DNA of 37,882 nucleotides. Source: Saprospiraceae bacterium UBA2329 (GTDB lineage: Bacteria > Bacteroidota > Bacteroidia > Chitinophagales > Saprospiraceae). Positions 19,254 through 27,057 of this stretch are shown here, one piece after another. Both the position numbers and the translations under genes were made by a program. The first letter of the stretch is position 1; every line of letters begins with the position of its first letter. The DNA is taken from assembly GCA_002344975.1 (NCBI GenBank), contig DDUV01000124.1:1-37882 (forward strand), written 5' to 3'. The notes beneath the pieces were generated by a model. The model searched no databases, was not told the origin of the DNA, and saw only the letters and a program-made list of their open reading frames with translations.

Positions 19254-19285
19254 AATATATTACCTGGTTTTATTTGGTTAGGGCT

Positions 19286-19323
19286 GCCGGCTGCATTCAA
19301 AATGGATGCGCCGGCTTTTTTTT
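19286..19323 (+). terminator. Rho-independent terminator of the PHA operon
   Basis: GCCGGC (19286-19291) pairs with GCCGGC (19310-19315), and GCAT (19293-19296) pairs with ATGC (19306-19309) across a one-base bulge and a 9-nt loop. Eight T residues follow (19316-19323). Confidence 0.8.
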
Positions 19324-19420
19324 ATACCTTGCGCCGCCAGGTTTTGTGCATAGCCTTCGGCGCAAGTTGTTGATTAGCAGCGCCCGGTATCACACCTGAT
19401 GGTGCGAGGTATATATAGCC

Positions 19421-22309
19421 CTATCGCACCCACACTTTTCGCACCAAGCTCCGCAGGCCGTCGCCGGCACGCAACAGGTACATACCCGGTGGCAGATGCG
19501 CCAGGCTAAGCGACATCGCGTCGGCAGTCTGATGCTCTAAACGGGCATCATGCACCACCCGCCCCAGCAGATCGGTCAACGAGACGTTCAACTGCGCTCC
19601 CCAGGAGCCTTCCGGCTGAAGGAAAAGCAGGTCATGGGTCGGATTGGGAAAAAGGTGCAAATCCACGGTCTCCTCCGGCTTGATGCGGGCGGCGACCACC
19701 TGAGAAAAAGTACCTGTTCCGTCGGCGTCCACCTGTCGGAGGCGATAGTAATAGCTCAGACCGGGGCGCACATCGGCGTCTTCGTGCGCATAATCGGAAC
19801 GAAGATCGGCATCCAACTTTCCGGGCGCCCAGGCGATGGTTTTAAATTCCATTTCCCAGCCGTCGCGGCGTTGCACCTCAAATCCTGCATTGTTGCGCTC
19901 TTGCGCAGTAGCCCAGCGCAGCTGCACGCTTGATTTTTCGGCCTCCGCACTGAATGACAGGAGTGAAACCGGTAGCGCCGACTGGCATTGACACAGCACC
20001 ACGTCGTCCAAATACCAGCCGTCCCAACCATTGCAGCCGTCTTCGCCGAGTTCCCAGCGCAGTTGCACATTATCGCCGGGCGCAATGCCTATGGCGGCAA
20101 GGTTGATCTGGCTTTGGCCCCAACTGCCCGCTACCGAACCTTCATTGGCTGCCGTAAAAGCCGTCTGCCCGGCTAAGGGATTGTCGTTGCCTGCGCCCAC
20201 CGTTTGCAGCGAGCTGTTGTAGGCATTAAAAACAAAAGCGGAAGCCGGCAGCAGCGTCCAGGCGCCGCCGTTTTTGCTGTATTTGAGGTTGCCGCCGTCC
20301 CAGGTGCTTTCCAAGGAGACGTAATGCTCGAAGCTGAGGCGAAGAGTAGTGGCCGCTGTGGGCGGAATGGAAATGACCGGGCTTTGCAGACGCTGAATGC
20401 CGTTTTCCAGATCGCTGCTGCAATTGCCCACATAAGCGTTGGCCGCACTGATGCCGGTACCGGGGCGGCTGCGAGGCAGGGAGGAGTTGAGTTGCCAGGT
20501 GCGGGCCGTCCAGGTGGCCGGGTTGGTCGGATGTTCAGAAATCGTCCAGCCGGTAGCGCCGGCTTCAAAATCCATTGTATAAATATTGCTTTGCGTTGTC
20601 CCCATCGGGCACAGGGCGGGCGATGCAGCATCAAGCAGGGGCGTGAACGAGCAGGGCGGGGCGGCACGCAATTCCACTGCCGCAATGGCTTCCGTCACTT
20701 CTGTACAATCGGCGGCGCTGAACATTTGCCCGGAAGGGCCGGCCGGCGTTGCGGTGAGCGAGATACCCTCCAGATTGATGCCCACGAGTGCCGCGCAAGC
20801 CGTTTCGAGCGCATCGGCCATATTCCCGAAATCGCCGGTACGGGTGAGGTATTGCCGGGCTAAGCCGAACAGATGCATGGTTTTGGTAAGCCCCAGCCCG
20901 GAGATGGTTTGGCTGTTGTAAGTGCCGCCGTCGGTGAGCAACGCGAAGATGTGATTGGGTATGCCGGAATTGGAGTGTACGCCGCCGTTGTCGGCAGAGG
21001 TACAGCGGTAATTGCTGTCGCTCACTTTGCCGGGGTGGCTTTTGCACTGCGGGTTCCACATATCCCGGATGGCGCCACCGAACGCAGAGGCATCTTCGCC
21101 CATCATCCAGCGCAGGGAAGTGCCGCAGCCAGTGCGCAGCGAGAGGTCTTCGCCGCTGTCTTCGTAGGCGTTGAGGAGGTCCACCACTTCGCCCCAGATG
21201 TCGGAGTACGATTCATTGAGGGCGCCGGCCTGCCAGGCGTATATGAGGCCGGGGCCGAATTCGGTGTAGGCATGGCCCCACTCGTGCGCCACTACGTCAT
21301 CAGAGGCTACATTGGTACAAAAGTTGGTAGTAGTGCCGTTCCAATTCGCATTAGGACAGGAAATAGAAGCATTGTAAATTCCACGCATCTCCGCTCCGGC
21401 GCCGTTGTAGGAATCCAAGCCAAAGAGGTTTTTAAAAAGATAGTAGGTATGCCCCGCCGCCTCGACCATGTTTTGTTGCATGAGTGACAGCGAGCCTGGA
21501 AAAGCATTGCCCTCCTGCCATACCTGCGTACCGGTATTGACATTATATACCCTCCTGAAGAGCAGTTCGCAAGTGCCGGGCAGGCGGTCGGCTACTGCGC
21601 CCTTGACGACGTCCACATATACCAATTGCCGGAGGTCGGCGTCGTTGGCCACTTCCACTTCATACGCCAAAATGGGTTCGCCGGGAATGCCCTGCGCCAG
21701 TCCTGCATGGTACCAGAACACGCCATGCGTATGGGCCAGCAAAGGGCGGTCGGGGAAATCGGAGAGCTTCAAATCTTCGATGTGAGCAAGGGCAAGCGCC
21801 TCCGCCTGTGCGCTGGTTTGCAGGGGCTGCGCGTATTGCTGCCGGATGCCGGGAATAAAAACGCCGTTGACGGTGTGAAGCATTCCGTCGGCATCAAAAT
21901 GGAGCAAGACCTCACCGCCGAAGACTTCCGTGTCGAGATGCAATTGTTTGAATTTGAGATGTGTATAACCGGTTTTGTCTTTATTTTCAACAACAAAAGC
22001 CAGTTCGCGGGCAGGTTCCTGTATTCCAAAAACGCGGCCATAAGTTTCAAAAAATGCGGCTGCTTTTTCCATCAGGTTATTGCCGGGCAAAGCCAATGGC
22101 GCGTGATCGGGCCAGCGGACAAACGCGGGCGCTCCGGTGCTCCGGTGATAATTGATGTACGTTCCCTGAGTTTCGCGCAGCAGGCGTATCAGCGCGGCAT
22201 CGGGTTGTTGTGCAACCAAAATAGATGCCTGACAAAAGAACAAGAGGCCCCAAGCGATGGTCAGATTCAGGCGGCTATTCTGAAAAAAAGAGGAAAAGTG
22301 AGCAAGCAT
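19421..22309 (-). CDS. T9SS-secreted M4 (thermolysin-like) metallopeptidase
   Basis: A 962-residue secreted zinc protease. It has a signal peptide (about residues 1-34, ending LVAQQ) and an FTP/PepSY-type propeptide (to about residue 240). The catalytic M4 domain has zinc ligands His342 and His346 in HEWGH, the general base Glu343, and third ligand Glu366 in LNESYSD. The downstream block DNGGVHSNSGIPNHIF carries the family's transition-state His. A MAM/jelly-roll-like domain follows (YTMDFEAGATGW ... WDGWYLDDVVLCQC), then a FN3-like segment and a C-terminal T9SS sorting domain (LHLFPNPTHD to GMYLLRAGDG). It should be autoprocessed and act outside the cell on protein substrates. It is monocistronic as far as can be seen. 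Confidence 0.93.
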   Translation of the reverse strand: MLAHFSSFFQNSRLNLTIAWGLLFFCQASILVAQQPDAALIRLLRETQGTYINYHRSTGAPAFVRWPDHAPLALPGNNLMEKAAAFFETYGRVFGIQEPARELAFVVENKDKTGYTHLKFKQLHLDTEVFGGEVLLHFDADGMLHTVNGVFIPGIRQQYAQPLQTSAQAEALALAHIEDLKLSDFPDRPLLAHTHGVFWYHAGLAQGIPGEPILAYEVEVANDADLRQLVYVDVVKGAVADRLPGTCELLFRRVYNVNTGTQVWQEGNAFPGSLSLMQQNMVEAAGHTYYLFKNLFGLDSYNGAGAEMRGIYNASISCPNANWNGTTTNFCTNVASDDVVAHEWGHAYTEFGPGLIYAWQAGALNESYSDIWGEVVDLLNAYEDSGEDLSLRTGCGTSLRWMMGEDASAFGGAIRDMWNPQCKSHPGKVSDSNYRCTSADNGGVHSNSGIPNHIFALLTDGGTYNSQTISGLGLTKTMHLFGLARQYLTRTGDFGNMADALETACAALVGINLEGISLTATPAGPSGQMFSAADCTEVTEAIAAVELRAAPPCSFTPLLDAASPALCPMGTTQSNIYTMDFEAGATGWTISEHPTNPATWTARTWQLNSSLPRSRPGTGISAANAYVGNCSSDLENGIQRLQSPVISIPPTAATTLRLSFEHYVSLESTWDGGNLKYSKNGGAWTLLPASAFVFNAYNSSLQTVGAGNDNPLAGQTAFTAANEGSVAGSWGQSQINLAAIGIAPGDNVQLRWELGEDGCNGWDGWYLDDVVLCQCQSALPVSLLSFSAEAEKSSVQLRWATAQERNNAGFEVQRRDGWEMEFKTIAWAPGKLDADLRSDYAHEDADVRPGLSYYYRLRQVDADGTGTFSQVVAARIKPEETVDLHLFPNPTHDLLFLQPEGSWGAQLNVSLTDLLGRVVHDARLEHQTADAMSLSLAHLPPGMYLLRAGDGLRSLVRKVWVR

Positions 22310-22423
22310 GAGCAGCTTATTGTATTAATTGGTGCAATTATGGACTCTTTCCAATTCAAAACAATGAATTCAACGCCATCACTTACACGGTACTTGGCGA
22401 CAGGCAAAAATAAGAGAATTGCC

Positions 22424-23563
22424 CTACACCTCTAATTTCGTCACCCGGTACTCAAAATATTTGCTCATCAATTTCATGGCCAGACTGGACGGCGTACATC
22501 GGAATGCCAGGTTTCGGAGTGCAATCAACAGAGGTTGAGAGAGTTGCCCGACAACCCCCAGCCGCCTGCTTTCCAACACAATTCTCTTAGCGCGGGGAAA
22601 ATGCAAATCCTCGTATCGCTGAAATGCCTGCGAGCCGAGGCCGTAGCGCTCAATGGCTTTGGCCAAAGTATAGGCGCCCTCCATCGCCATGCAGCCGCCT
22701 TGCCCCAGATTGGGCGTGGTGGGGTGCGCCGCATCGCCCAGCAGCGTAGCCTGCCCCTTCGACCAGCCGCGCACAGGCTCCCGGTCGGCCAGGGCGTTTT
22801 TGATGATGTGCTCTGTATTCGCCATCAGTTCGGGAATGGGATCGTGCCAGTCGCCAAACAAGCGCAGGAGTTTGTTTTTTGATCCTTCAGGCTCGTCGCT
22901 TTGCATAAAATCTTCGTTGCAGGTGGCCCACCAGCCATACACGCCGTCTTTGACCGGCACGATGCCCACGCGTTTGCCGTTGCCATGCGTTTCGCTGCCA
23001 TAGCCAATGTCAAAACGGGTGGCTACCACGCCTCGCCAAACATTGTAGCCTCTGAAAATCGGCTTTCCATCATTGATAATATGCTGTCTCACAACGGAGT
23101 GTATCCCATCAGCGCCGATCACGGCATCAAAGTTGCGGGTTTCTCCATTTTCAAAACGCAGCGCTACCTGCCCGTTTTCCAGATGAGAAATATCGCTCAA
23201 CGCATGGTGTGTGTAAAGCTGAGCGGGTACGTTTTGCAATAAAATGCGGTGCAGATCGGCCCGGTGAATACAAACGGTCGGGTATTCATACCGGGGTTCG
23301 GACCGGCTCAAAATGGCGCCTTTGTCGGTTTTTAAATACACTTTTTGCATGGCGCCGCTGTTGGCCAGTACTTCCGGCAGCAATCCGAGGGCCTCCATCA
23401 CGCAAAGCGCATTGGGAAAAACGCTGATGGCCGCACCGACCTCGCCAAAAGCCTCCTTTTTTTCAAAAATATGGAGCTCGTACATTTCGTTGCCCAAGCT
23501 GCGGGCAAAAGTGAGGCCGGCAATTCCGCCGCCGATGATCGCTATTTGTTTTTTGTGGCGCAT
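22424..23563 (-). CDS. FAD-dependent monooxygenase (group A flavoprotein hydroxylase)
   Basis: A 379-residue protein from the ATG at 23563. A frame extending 39 codons further upstream would run into the cytochrome gene and push the nucleotide-binding motif away from the N-terminus, so the shorter start is used. It has the Rossmann GGGIAGL at residues 10-16, the DG motif VIGADGIHSVVR, and the second FAD motif GDAAHPTTPNLGQGGCMAMEGAYTLA. This is the para-hydroxybenzoate hydroxylase/zeaxanthin epoxidase-like fold. The substrate cannot be read from the sequence; aromatic hydroxylation or epoxidation is the family norm. It lies 46 bp downstream of the cytochrome c gene on the same strand and is probably co-transcribed. 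Confidence 0.85.
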   Translation of the reverse strand: MRHKKQIAIIGGGIAGLTFARSLGNEMYELHIFEKKEAFGEVGAAISVFPNALCVMEALGLLPEVLANSGAMQKVYLKTDKGAILSRSEPRYEYPTVCIHRADLHRILLQNVPAQLYTHHALSDISHLENGQVALRFENGETRNFDAVIGADGIHSVVRQHIINDGKPIFRGYNVWRGVVATRFDIGYGSETHGNGKRVGIVPVKDGVYGWWATCNEDFMQSDEPEGSKNKLLRLFGDWHDPIPELMANTEHIIKNALADREPVRGWSKGQATLLGDAAHPTTPNLGQGGCMAMEGAYTLAKAIERYGLGSQAFQRYEDLHFPRAKRIVLESRRLGVVGQLSQPLLIALRNLAFRCTPSSLAMKLMSKYFEYRVTKLEV

Positions 23564-23609
23564 GTGCTTTGGATGTGAATGGATCAGATATAATGAGCGG
23601 AGGAGCAAC

Positions 23610-24539
23610 TCACCCTTTTTTACCCTGTTTTTTCTTGGCGGCAGGCGGATTGCTACCCTTGATGGAACGGATGAATACAACTAACAGGCCGACTTCTTCC
23701 GGACTCAACATATTTTTCCATGAGATCATCCCCCTTTCCGGTACTCCGTGTACGATGGTATTGGCAATATCCCGTTTTGTGCTGCCGTGCCGCCAGGATT
23801 TATCTGTCAGGTTGGGGCCGATGCCTCCCTCGCCTCTCATTCCGTGGCAGGCAGAACAGTTAGGCTGGAAAATTGATCTTCCCATTTCAATATTCGTCTT
23901 GGTAGCCGGCGTAGTGAATACGATGCTCTTGTCGTTTTGTAGCGCGTCAAATAGCGCGGCGCTTTTTTTTAGTTCTTCTGCGCGGGCAATGCTGTCCAAT
24001 TTCATTTGGTAAGGGCTTGGAGGAATTTGTTGCAAATACGCCAGAAGCGCCAAGATTTCCGTTCTGTCTTCGACGAGTACATTGTCCTGTTTCAGGTTTT
24101 CGGAAAGGGCATCGGCTTGTCGGAGCAAGTCAGGCCATAAAGCATCGGCTTCAGCGGCCGGCATGTCGGGCAGTTGTTGGGCAACCAATTGTTGGAAGAT
24201 GGATGGATTGAGCGGCTTGGGGAACAGGTGGGAATAGGAAACCTTTTTTGAGGATGGGTTTACCAATGTGGGTTCCAGCAGGTAGGTATAAAGCCACAAG
24301 TCGGAATATTTTCCGCCCAGTCCGTCTAAGCTGATTTTTCTTGCTGTAGCATCCTCGGCTTTGTGCGTGTGGCATCTTTGGCAATTTTCTCTTTGGTAAA
24401 TGTACTCGCCGTAAATGGCCAAACCGGATGTAGGATCGGGAGCCTTGCCGGGTTCGAGAGGCTCGGATTGAATAGAAAAGCTGTTGGAAAGCAATACAAC
24501 CGCCGGCAAAATCAGTACAAAGAGCCAGGTATTTTTCAT
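23610..24539 (-). CDS. Membrane-anchored diheme cytochrome c, CcoO/CcoP-like
   Basis: A 309-residue protein with an N-terminal hydrophobic anchor (about residues 5-22) and two c-type haem sites, CQRCH (53-57) and CSACH (228-232). The first half resembles CcoO (cbb3 oxidase subunit II): YGEYIYQRENCQRCH followed by LGGKYSDLWLYTYLLEPTLVNPSS. The second half resembles a CcoP-type monohaem domain (PNCSACHGMRGEGGIGPNLTDKSWRHG ... GMISWKNMLSPEEVGLLVVFI). It probably carries electrons in the periplasm. No oxidase catalytic subunit is nearby, so its partner is unknown. The C-terminus is Lys-rich (AAKKKQGKKG). Confidence 0.82.
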   Translation of the reverse strand: MKNTWLFVLILPAVVLLSNSFSIQSEPLEPGKAPDPTSGLAIYGEYIYQRENCQRCHTHKAEDATARKISLDGLGGKYSDLWLYTYLLEPTLVNPSSKKVSYSHLFPKPLNPSIFQQLVAQQLPDMPAAEADALWPDLLRQADALSENLKQDNVLVEDRTEILALLAYLQQIPPSPYQMKLDSIARAEELKKSAALFDALQNDKSIVFTTPATKTNIEMGRSIFQPNCSACHGMRGEGGIGPNLTDKSWRHGSTKRDIANTIVHGVPERGMISWKNMLSPEEVGLLVVFIRSIKGSNPPAAKKKQGKKG

Positions 24540-24656
24540 GCTGTTCTGAGTATTGAGTTATAAATACCCTCAAAGAAAAGCATTTTTCCAGATATAAAAA
24601 GGAGTAACGCATCAAATCGGGAATGGCCTCGGATGGCAGGCATAGATAAAATGGTG

Positions 24657-24689
24657 TTGGCGATGTTTTGTTTTTTACACTATTTTTGC
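24657..24689 (+). promoter_or_regulatory. Promoter of the cyclase-family gene
   Basis: TTG at 24657-24659, 21 bp, then TATTTTTGC at 24681-24689, a full match to TAnnTTTGY. Transcription would start near 24694, a few bases before the ATG at 24699, which supports that start and suggests a nearly leaderless mRNA. Confidence 0.6.
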
Positions 24690-24698
24690 CCCACTACC

Positions 24699-25403
24699 AT
24701 GCAAAATCACCATACGGAAATCATTGATCTGAGCCAGGAAATCTATCACGGAATGCCCGTGTACAGCGCCCTGCCTCCCGTCGGCATCAGCACCTACGCC
24801 ACCCACGAGGCATGGGAGGGCTTGGAAAATGCGAGTACCCAAACGCCCAGCGTATTGAAGTTGGAAATGAGCGAACACTCCGGCACACATGTAGATGCCC
24901 TCAGCCACATGGGCCGCCCTTATGCGGCGCAATCTATTGACAACATGCCGCTTACGATGTTTTACACCGGCGGCATCTGCCTTGATTTTCGCCACAAAGG
25001 ATTATCGGAAATGATCCATGCACACGAAATCGAAGCGGCCATAGCCGACACCGGATTGGCCGTGCAGAAGGGCGATACCATCCTGCTGTGTACCGATCAT
25101 TATCGCAAGCACTTTGCTACGGAAAATTGGCCGAACGGGCCGGGCATCAGCGCAGAAGCGGCGCGTTTGCTGGGTGGCATGGGCATTGCGGCATTTGGGG
25201 TAGAAACCATGTCGCCGGGCATCCCGAAAGTCTCCAACAAAGCCGTCCACCAGATTTGTGGGGAACTGGGCTTTACGCATTACGAAAACCTGATCAATCT
25301 CAATCGCCTACTGGGGCGCGGCCGGTTTCGGTTCATCGCCTTGCCGCTCAAAATCCGGGGCGGAACCGGCTCTCCTGTAAGGGCAGTGGCGGTGTTGGAG
25401 TGA
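24699..25403 (+). CDS. Cyclase-family (kynurenine formamidase-like) metal hydrolase
   Basis: A 234-residue protein with the cyclase-family metal-binding motif HxGTHxDxxxH as HSGTHVDALSH (His60, His64, Asp66, His70). The usual Pro before the last His spacing is Ala here. Further family blocks are GDTILLCTDHYRKHF, GVETMSPGIPK and RFRFIALPLKIRGGTGSPVRAVAVL. Members hydrolyse N-formylkynurenine, isatin or similar cyclic amides; the substrate is not decidable here. The start at 24699 is chosen over an upstream ATG at 24633 because the extra 22 residues are atypical and the promoter lies between them. It is divergent from the cytochrome/monooxygenase pair. Its 3' end abuts a decayed toxin gene. Confidence 0.83.
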   Translation: MQNHHTEIIDLSQEIYHGMPVYSALPPVGISTYATHEAWEGLENASTQTPSVLKLEMSEHSGTHVDALSHMGRPYAAQSIDNMPLTMFYTGGICLDFRHKGLSEMIHAHEIEAAIADTGLAVQKGDTILLCTDHYRKHFATENWPNGPGISAEAARLLGGMGIAAFGVETMSPGIPKVSNKAVHQICGELGFTHYENLINLNRLLGRGRFRFIALPLKIRGGTGSPVRAVAVLE

Positions 25404-25410
25404 GGGAGGA

Positions 25411-25452
25411 TAAGCCCCACCAAACCCAGATATGAGTATCTAAAACCATCAT
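25411..25452 (-). pseudogene. VapC-like PIN toxin, N-terminal remnant
   Basis: Starting at the ATG at 25452 the minus strand reads MMVLDTHIWVWWGL, the typical first strand and catalytic Asp of a PIN-domain VapC toxin. The similarity then stops just before the cyclase stop codon. The start overlaps the antitoxin stop (ATGA), the standard vapBC arrangement. Only 14 codons remain, so it is a deletion remnant. Confidence 0.65.
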
Positions 25453-25673
25453 GCGAGTACGTTCCAGCCATCTTCGGCGACCGGTTCCAAAGGGAGGTCA
25501 TAATGTAATACCGAGCCTTGTAAAGGCGCTGCCGACTGTAAATTGGGCGGCGCGGACTGCATGGCGGCGGCTAGGGCGTTAAAAATGATTGCCTTGTTTT
25601 CCGGAGACAATTGAGTGAAAAACTACAGGAACTGCCCCAGATCGAATTTCAGCGGTATGGTTAAGTTGTTCAT
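25449..25673 (-). pseudogene. Antitoxin pseudogene paired with the VapC remnant
   Basis: A 74-codon frame from the ATG at 25673: MNNLTIPLKFDLGQFL, an in-frame TAG at codon 17 (25623-25625), then FFTQLSPENKAIIFNAL ... DLPLEPVAEDGWNVLA and a stop overlapping the toxin start. Size, order and the ATGA overlap fit the antitoxin of a VapC pair. The internal stop marks it as broken. The family is unassigned; no clear DNA-binding motif was seen in the short product. Confidence 0.55.
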
Positions 25674-25802
25674 TACATATTTTTTAGCACTACAAAGTAA
25701 GGTTTTTTTTATCAATTCTCAAAATCTGCGAATGAATCGTGGGTTTTTGTTGCCCCGATAAGTCAGCCGGTATCCCACCGCTACAGTCTTGGTTATCCGC
25801 CT

Positions 25803-26066
25803 GAAAAGTCCACTGGACTTTTCTCGGATTGTCGGCCTGCGGAGCACGCCTCCAGCCCACGTCGAAGGGCATGATGCTTCGGGAAATTGCACCTGTTTAC
25901 GACGGCATACGAGCGAGGTGACATCTGCCGTCGCCGCCCGGACGACTCCAATGGAGGGAACCTCCTGGCGGCGGAAGGTGTCATCTCGCAACTGTGAAGG
26001 AACATCTCCCCTGTTTTCATGCGACACCTTCCCGCCTCGCTCAAGCTCGGCTGTTAGATGTCACCT
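25803..26066. repeat. Gene-free stretch with nested inverted repeats
   Basis: No gene is supported between 25674 and 26116. It contains a perfect hairpin, GAAAAGTCC-act-GGACTTTTC (25803-25823). It also has two nested inverted repeats: AGGTGACATCT (25916-25926) with AGATGTCACCT (26056-26066), and inside them GGAAGGTGTC (25973-25982) with GACACCTTCC (26023-26032). A GGAGG-gaa-CCTCC hairpin lies at about 25953-25965. A 19-bp direct repeat (25849-25867 and 26072-26090) flanks the set. This may be a small mobile-element remnant or a structured RNA. Confidence 0.55.
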
Positions 26067-26116
26067 GAAAACCTCCAGCCCACGTCGAAGCACACCTTCG
26101 CTAAAGCTACGGCGTA

Positions 26117-26133
26117 CGAAGATTGGTTTACGA
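26117..26133. repeat. Orphan half CRISPR repeat
   Basis: Seventeen bases are identical to the 3' part (plus strand) of the CRISPR repeat, CGAAGATTGGTTTACGA, 86 bp left of the first full repeat. The bases before it (CCTTCGCTAAAGCTACGGCG-like) belong to a dispersed palindromic repeat instead. This marks the decayed, oldest end of the array. Confidence 0.7.
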
Positions 26134-26219
26134 CCCTTCAAAAAATCATATTTGGTAGCGGTTGGAGCGAAGCGGAACCCCGCCGCGCCATCCTGTCATT
26201 GCCCCGTGGCGCGTGGCGG

Positions 26220-27057
26220 GGCGCAATTCTGCCTTAGTCGAAGATTGGTTTACGAGGAAATGGGAGATGGGCTTGGGATGGTGGCTACTCTTGTCGCAAT
26301 TCTGCCTTAGTCGAAGATTGGTTTACGAGCTGGGTAAGGTACGGTATGCCGGAAGAATAAGCTCACAGTCGCAATTCTGCCTTAGTCGAAGATTGGTTTA
26401 CGAGCTGCGACAATTGTGGTGTTGCCTACCCTTACGAGTCGCAATTCTGCCTTAGTCGAAGATTGGTTTACGAGCCGAGATTGTTCTCGGTATATTATTG
26501 GGAATAGCATGTCGCAATTCTGCCTTAGTCGAAGATTGGTTTACGAGTTGGAGCAAGCGCATGTGGAGCAGTATGGATCCTGGTCGCAATTCTGCCTTAG
26601 TCGAAGATTGGTTTACGAGTCAGGTCAGGAAAGGCACGCTCGTGCTGGCCTGTGAGTCGCAATTCTGCCTTAGTCGAAGATTGGTTTACGAGACGATTGG
26701 CCTTATCTGCTTTGCAGTTGGGTTAAGGTCGCAATTCTGCCTTAGTCGAAGATTGGTTTACGAGCCTGGCGGAGAAGTCCCGCCACCACCGGCTGATGCT
26801 CGTCGCAATTCTGCCTTAGTCGAAGATTGGTTTACGAGTTTCTTGGTCTCGTTGCCGTTGCCTTAGTCGTTGTCGGTCGCAATTCTGCCTTAGTCGAAGA
26901 TTGGTTTACGAGTGGCCGGGACACCTATGTGTTCACTCTACCAAACGGAGGTCGCAATTCTGCCTTAGTCGAAGATTGGTTTACGAGACCCCCCTGCTTC
27001 TCGGGGGGATGGTTTACGACGGTCGCAATTCTGCCTTAGTCGAAGATTGGTTTACGA
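26220..27057 (-). CRISPR. CRISPR array, 12 repeats and 11 spacers (type III-B locus)
   Basis: A 36-nt repeat begins GTCGCAATTC and ends GGTTTACGA on the plus strand. Repeat starts: 26220, 26293, 26368, 26438, 26511, 26583, 26656, 26728, 26802, 26876, 26951, 27022. Spacers are 34-39 nt. Repeats are identical except the first (T to G at its second base). I read it as transcribed leftward for four reasons: an AT-rich leader-like stretch lies on the right beside cas1, the variant repeat and an orphan half-repeat lie on the left, and the reverse-complement repeat ends ATTGCGAC, close to the ATTGAAAC-type 8-nt crRNA tag of type III systems. All 11 spacers begin with G on the plus strand. Confidence 0.97.

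Noticed and set aside
22404..22412. TATTTTTGC -7-like element on the minus strand upstream of the M4 protease
   Set aside because: No -33 element at suitable spacing and about 95 bp from the start codon; too weak to list as a promoter.
22424..25403. Kynurenine pathway cluster (formamidase plus kynurenine 3-monooxygenase)
   Set aside because: The cyclase could be formamidase-like, but the flavoprotein is shorter than and unlike kynurenine monooxygenase. The genes are divergent and no other pathway gene is present.
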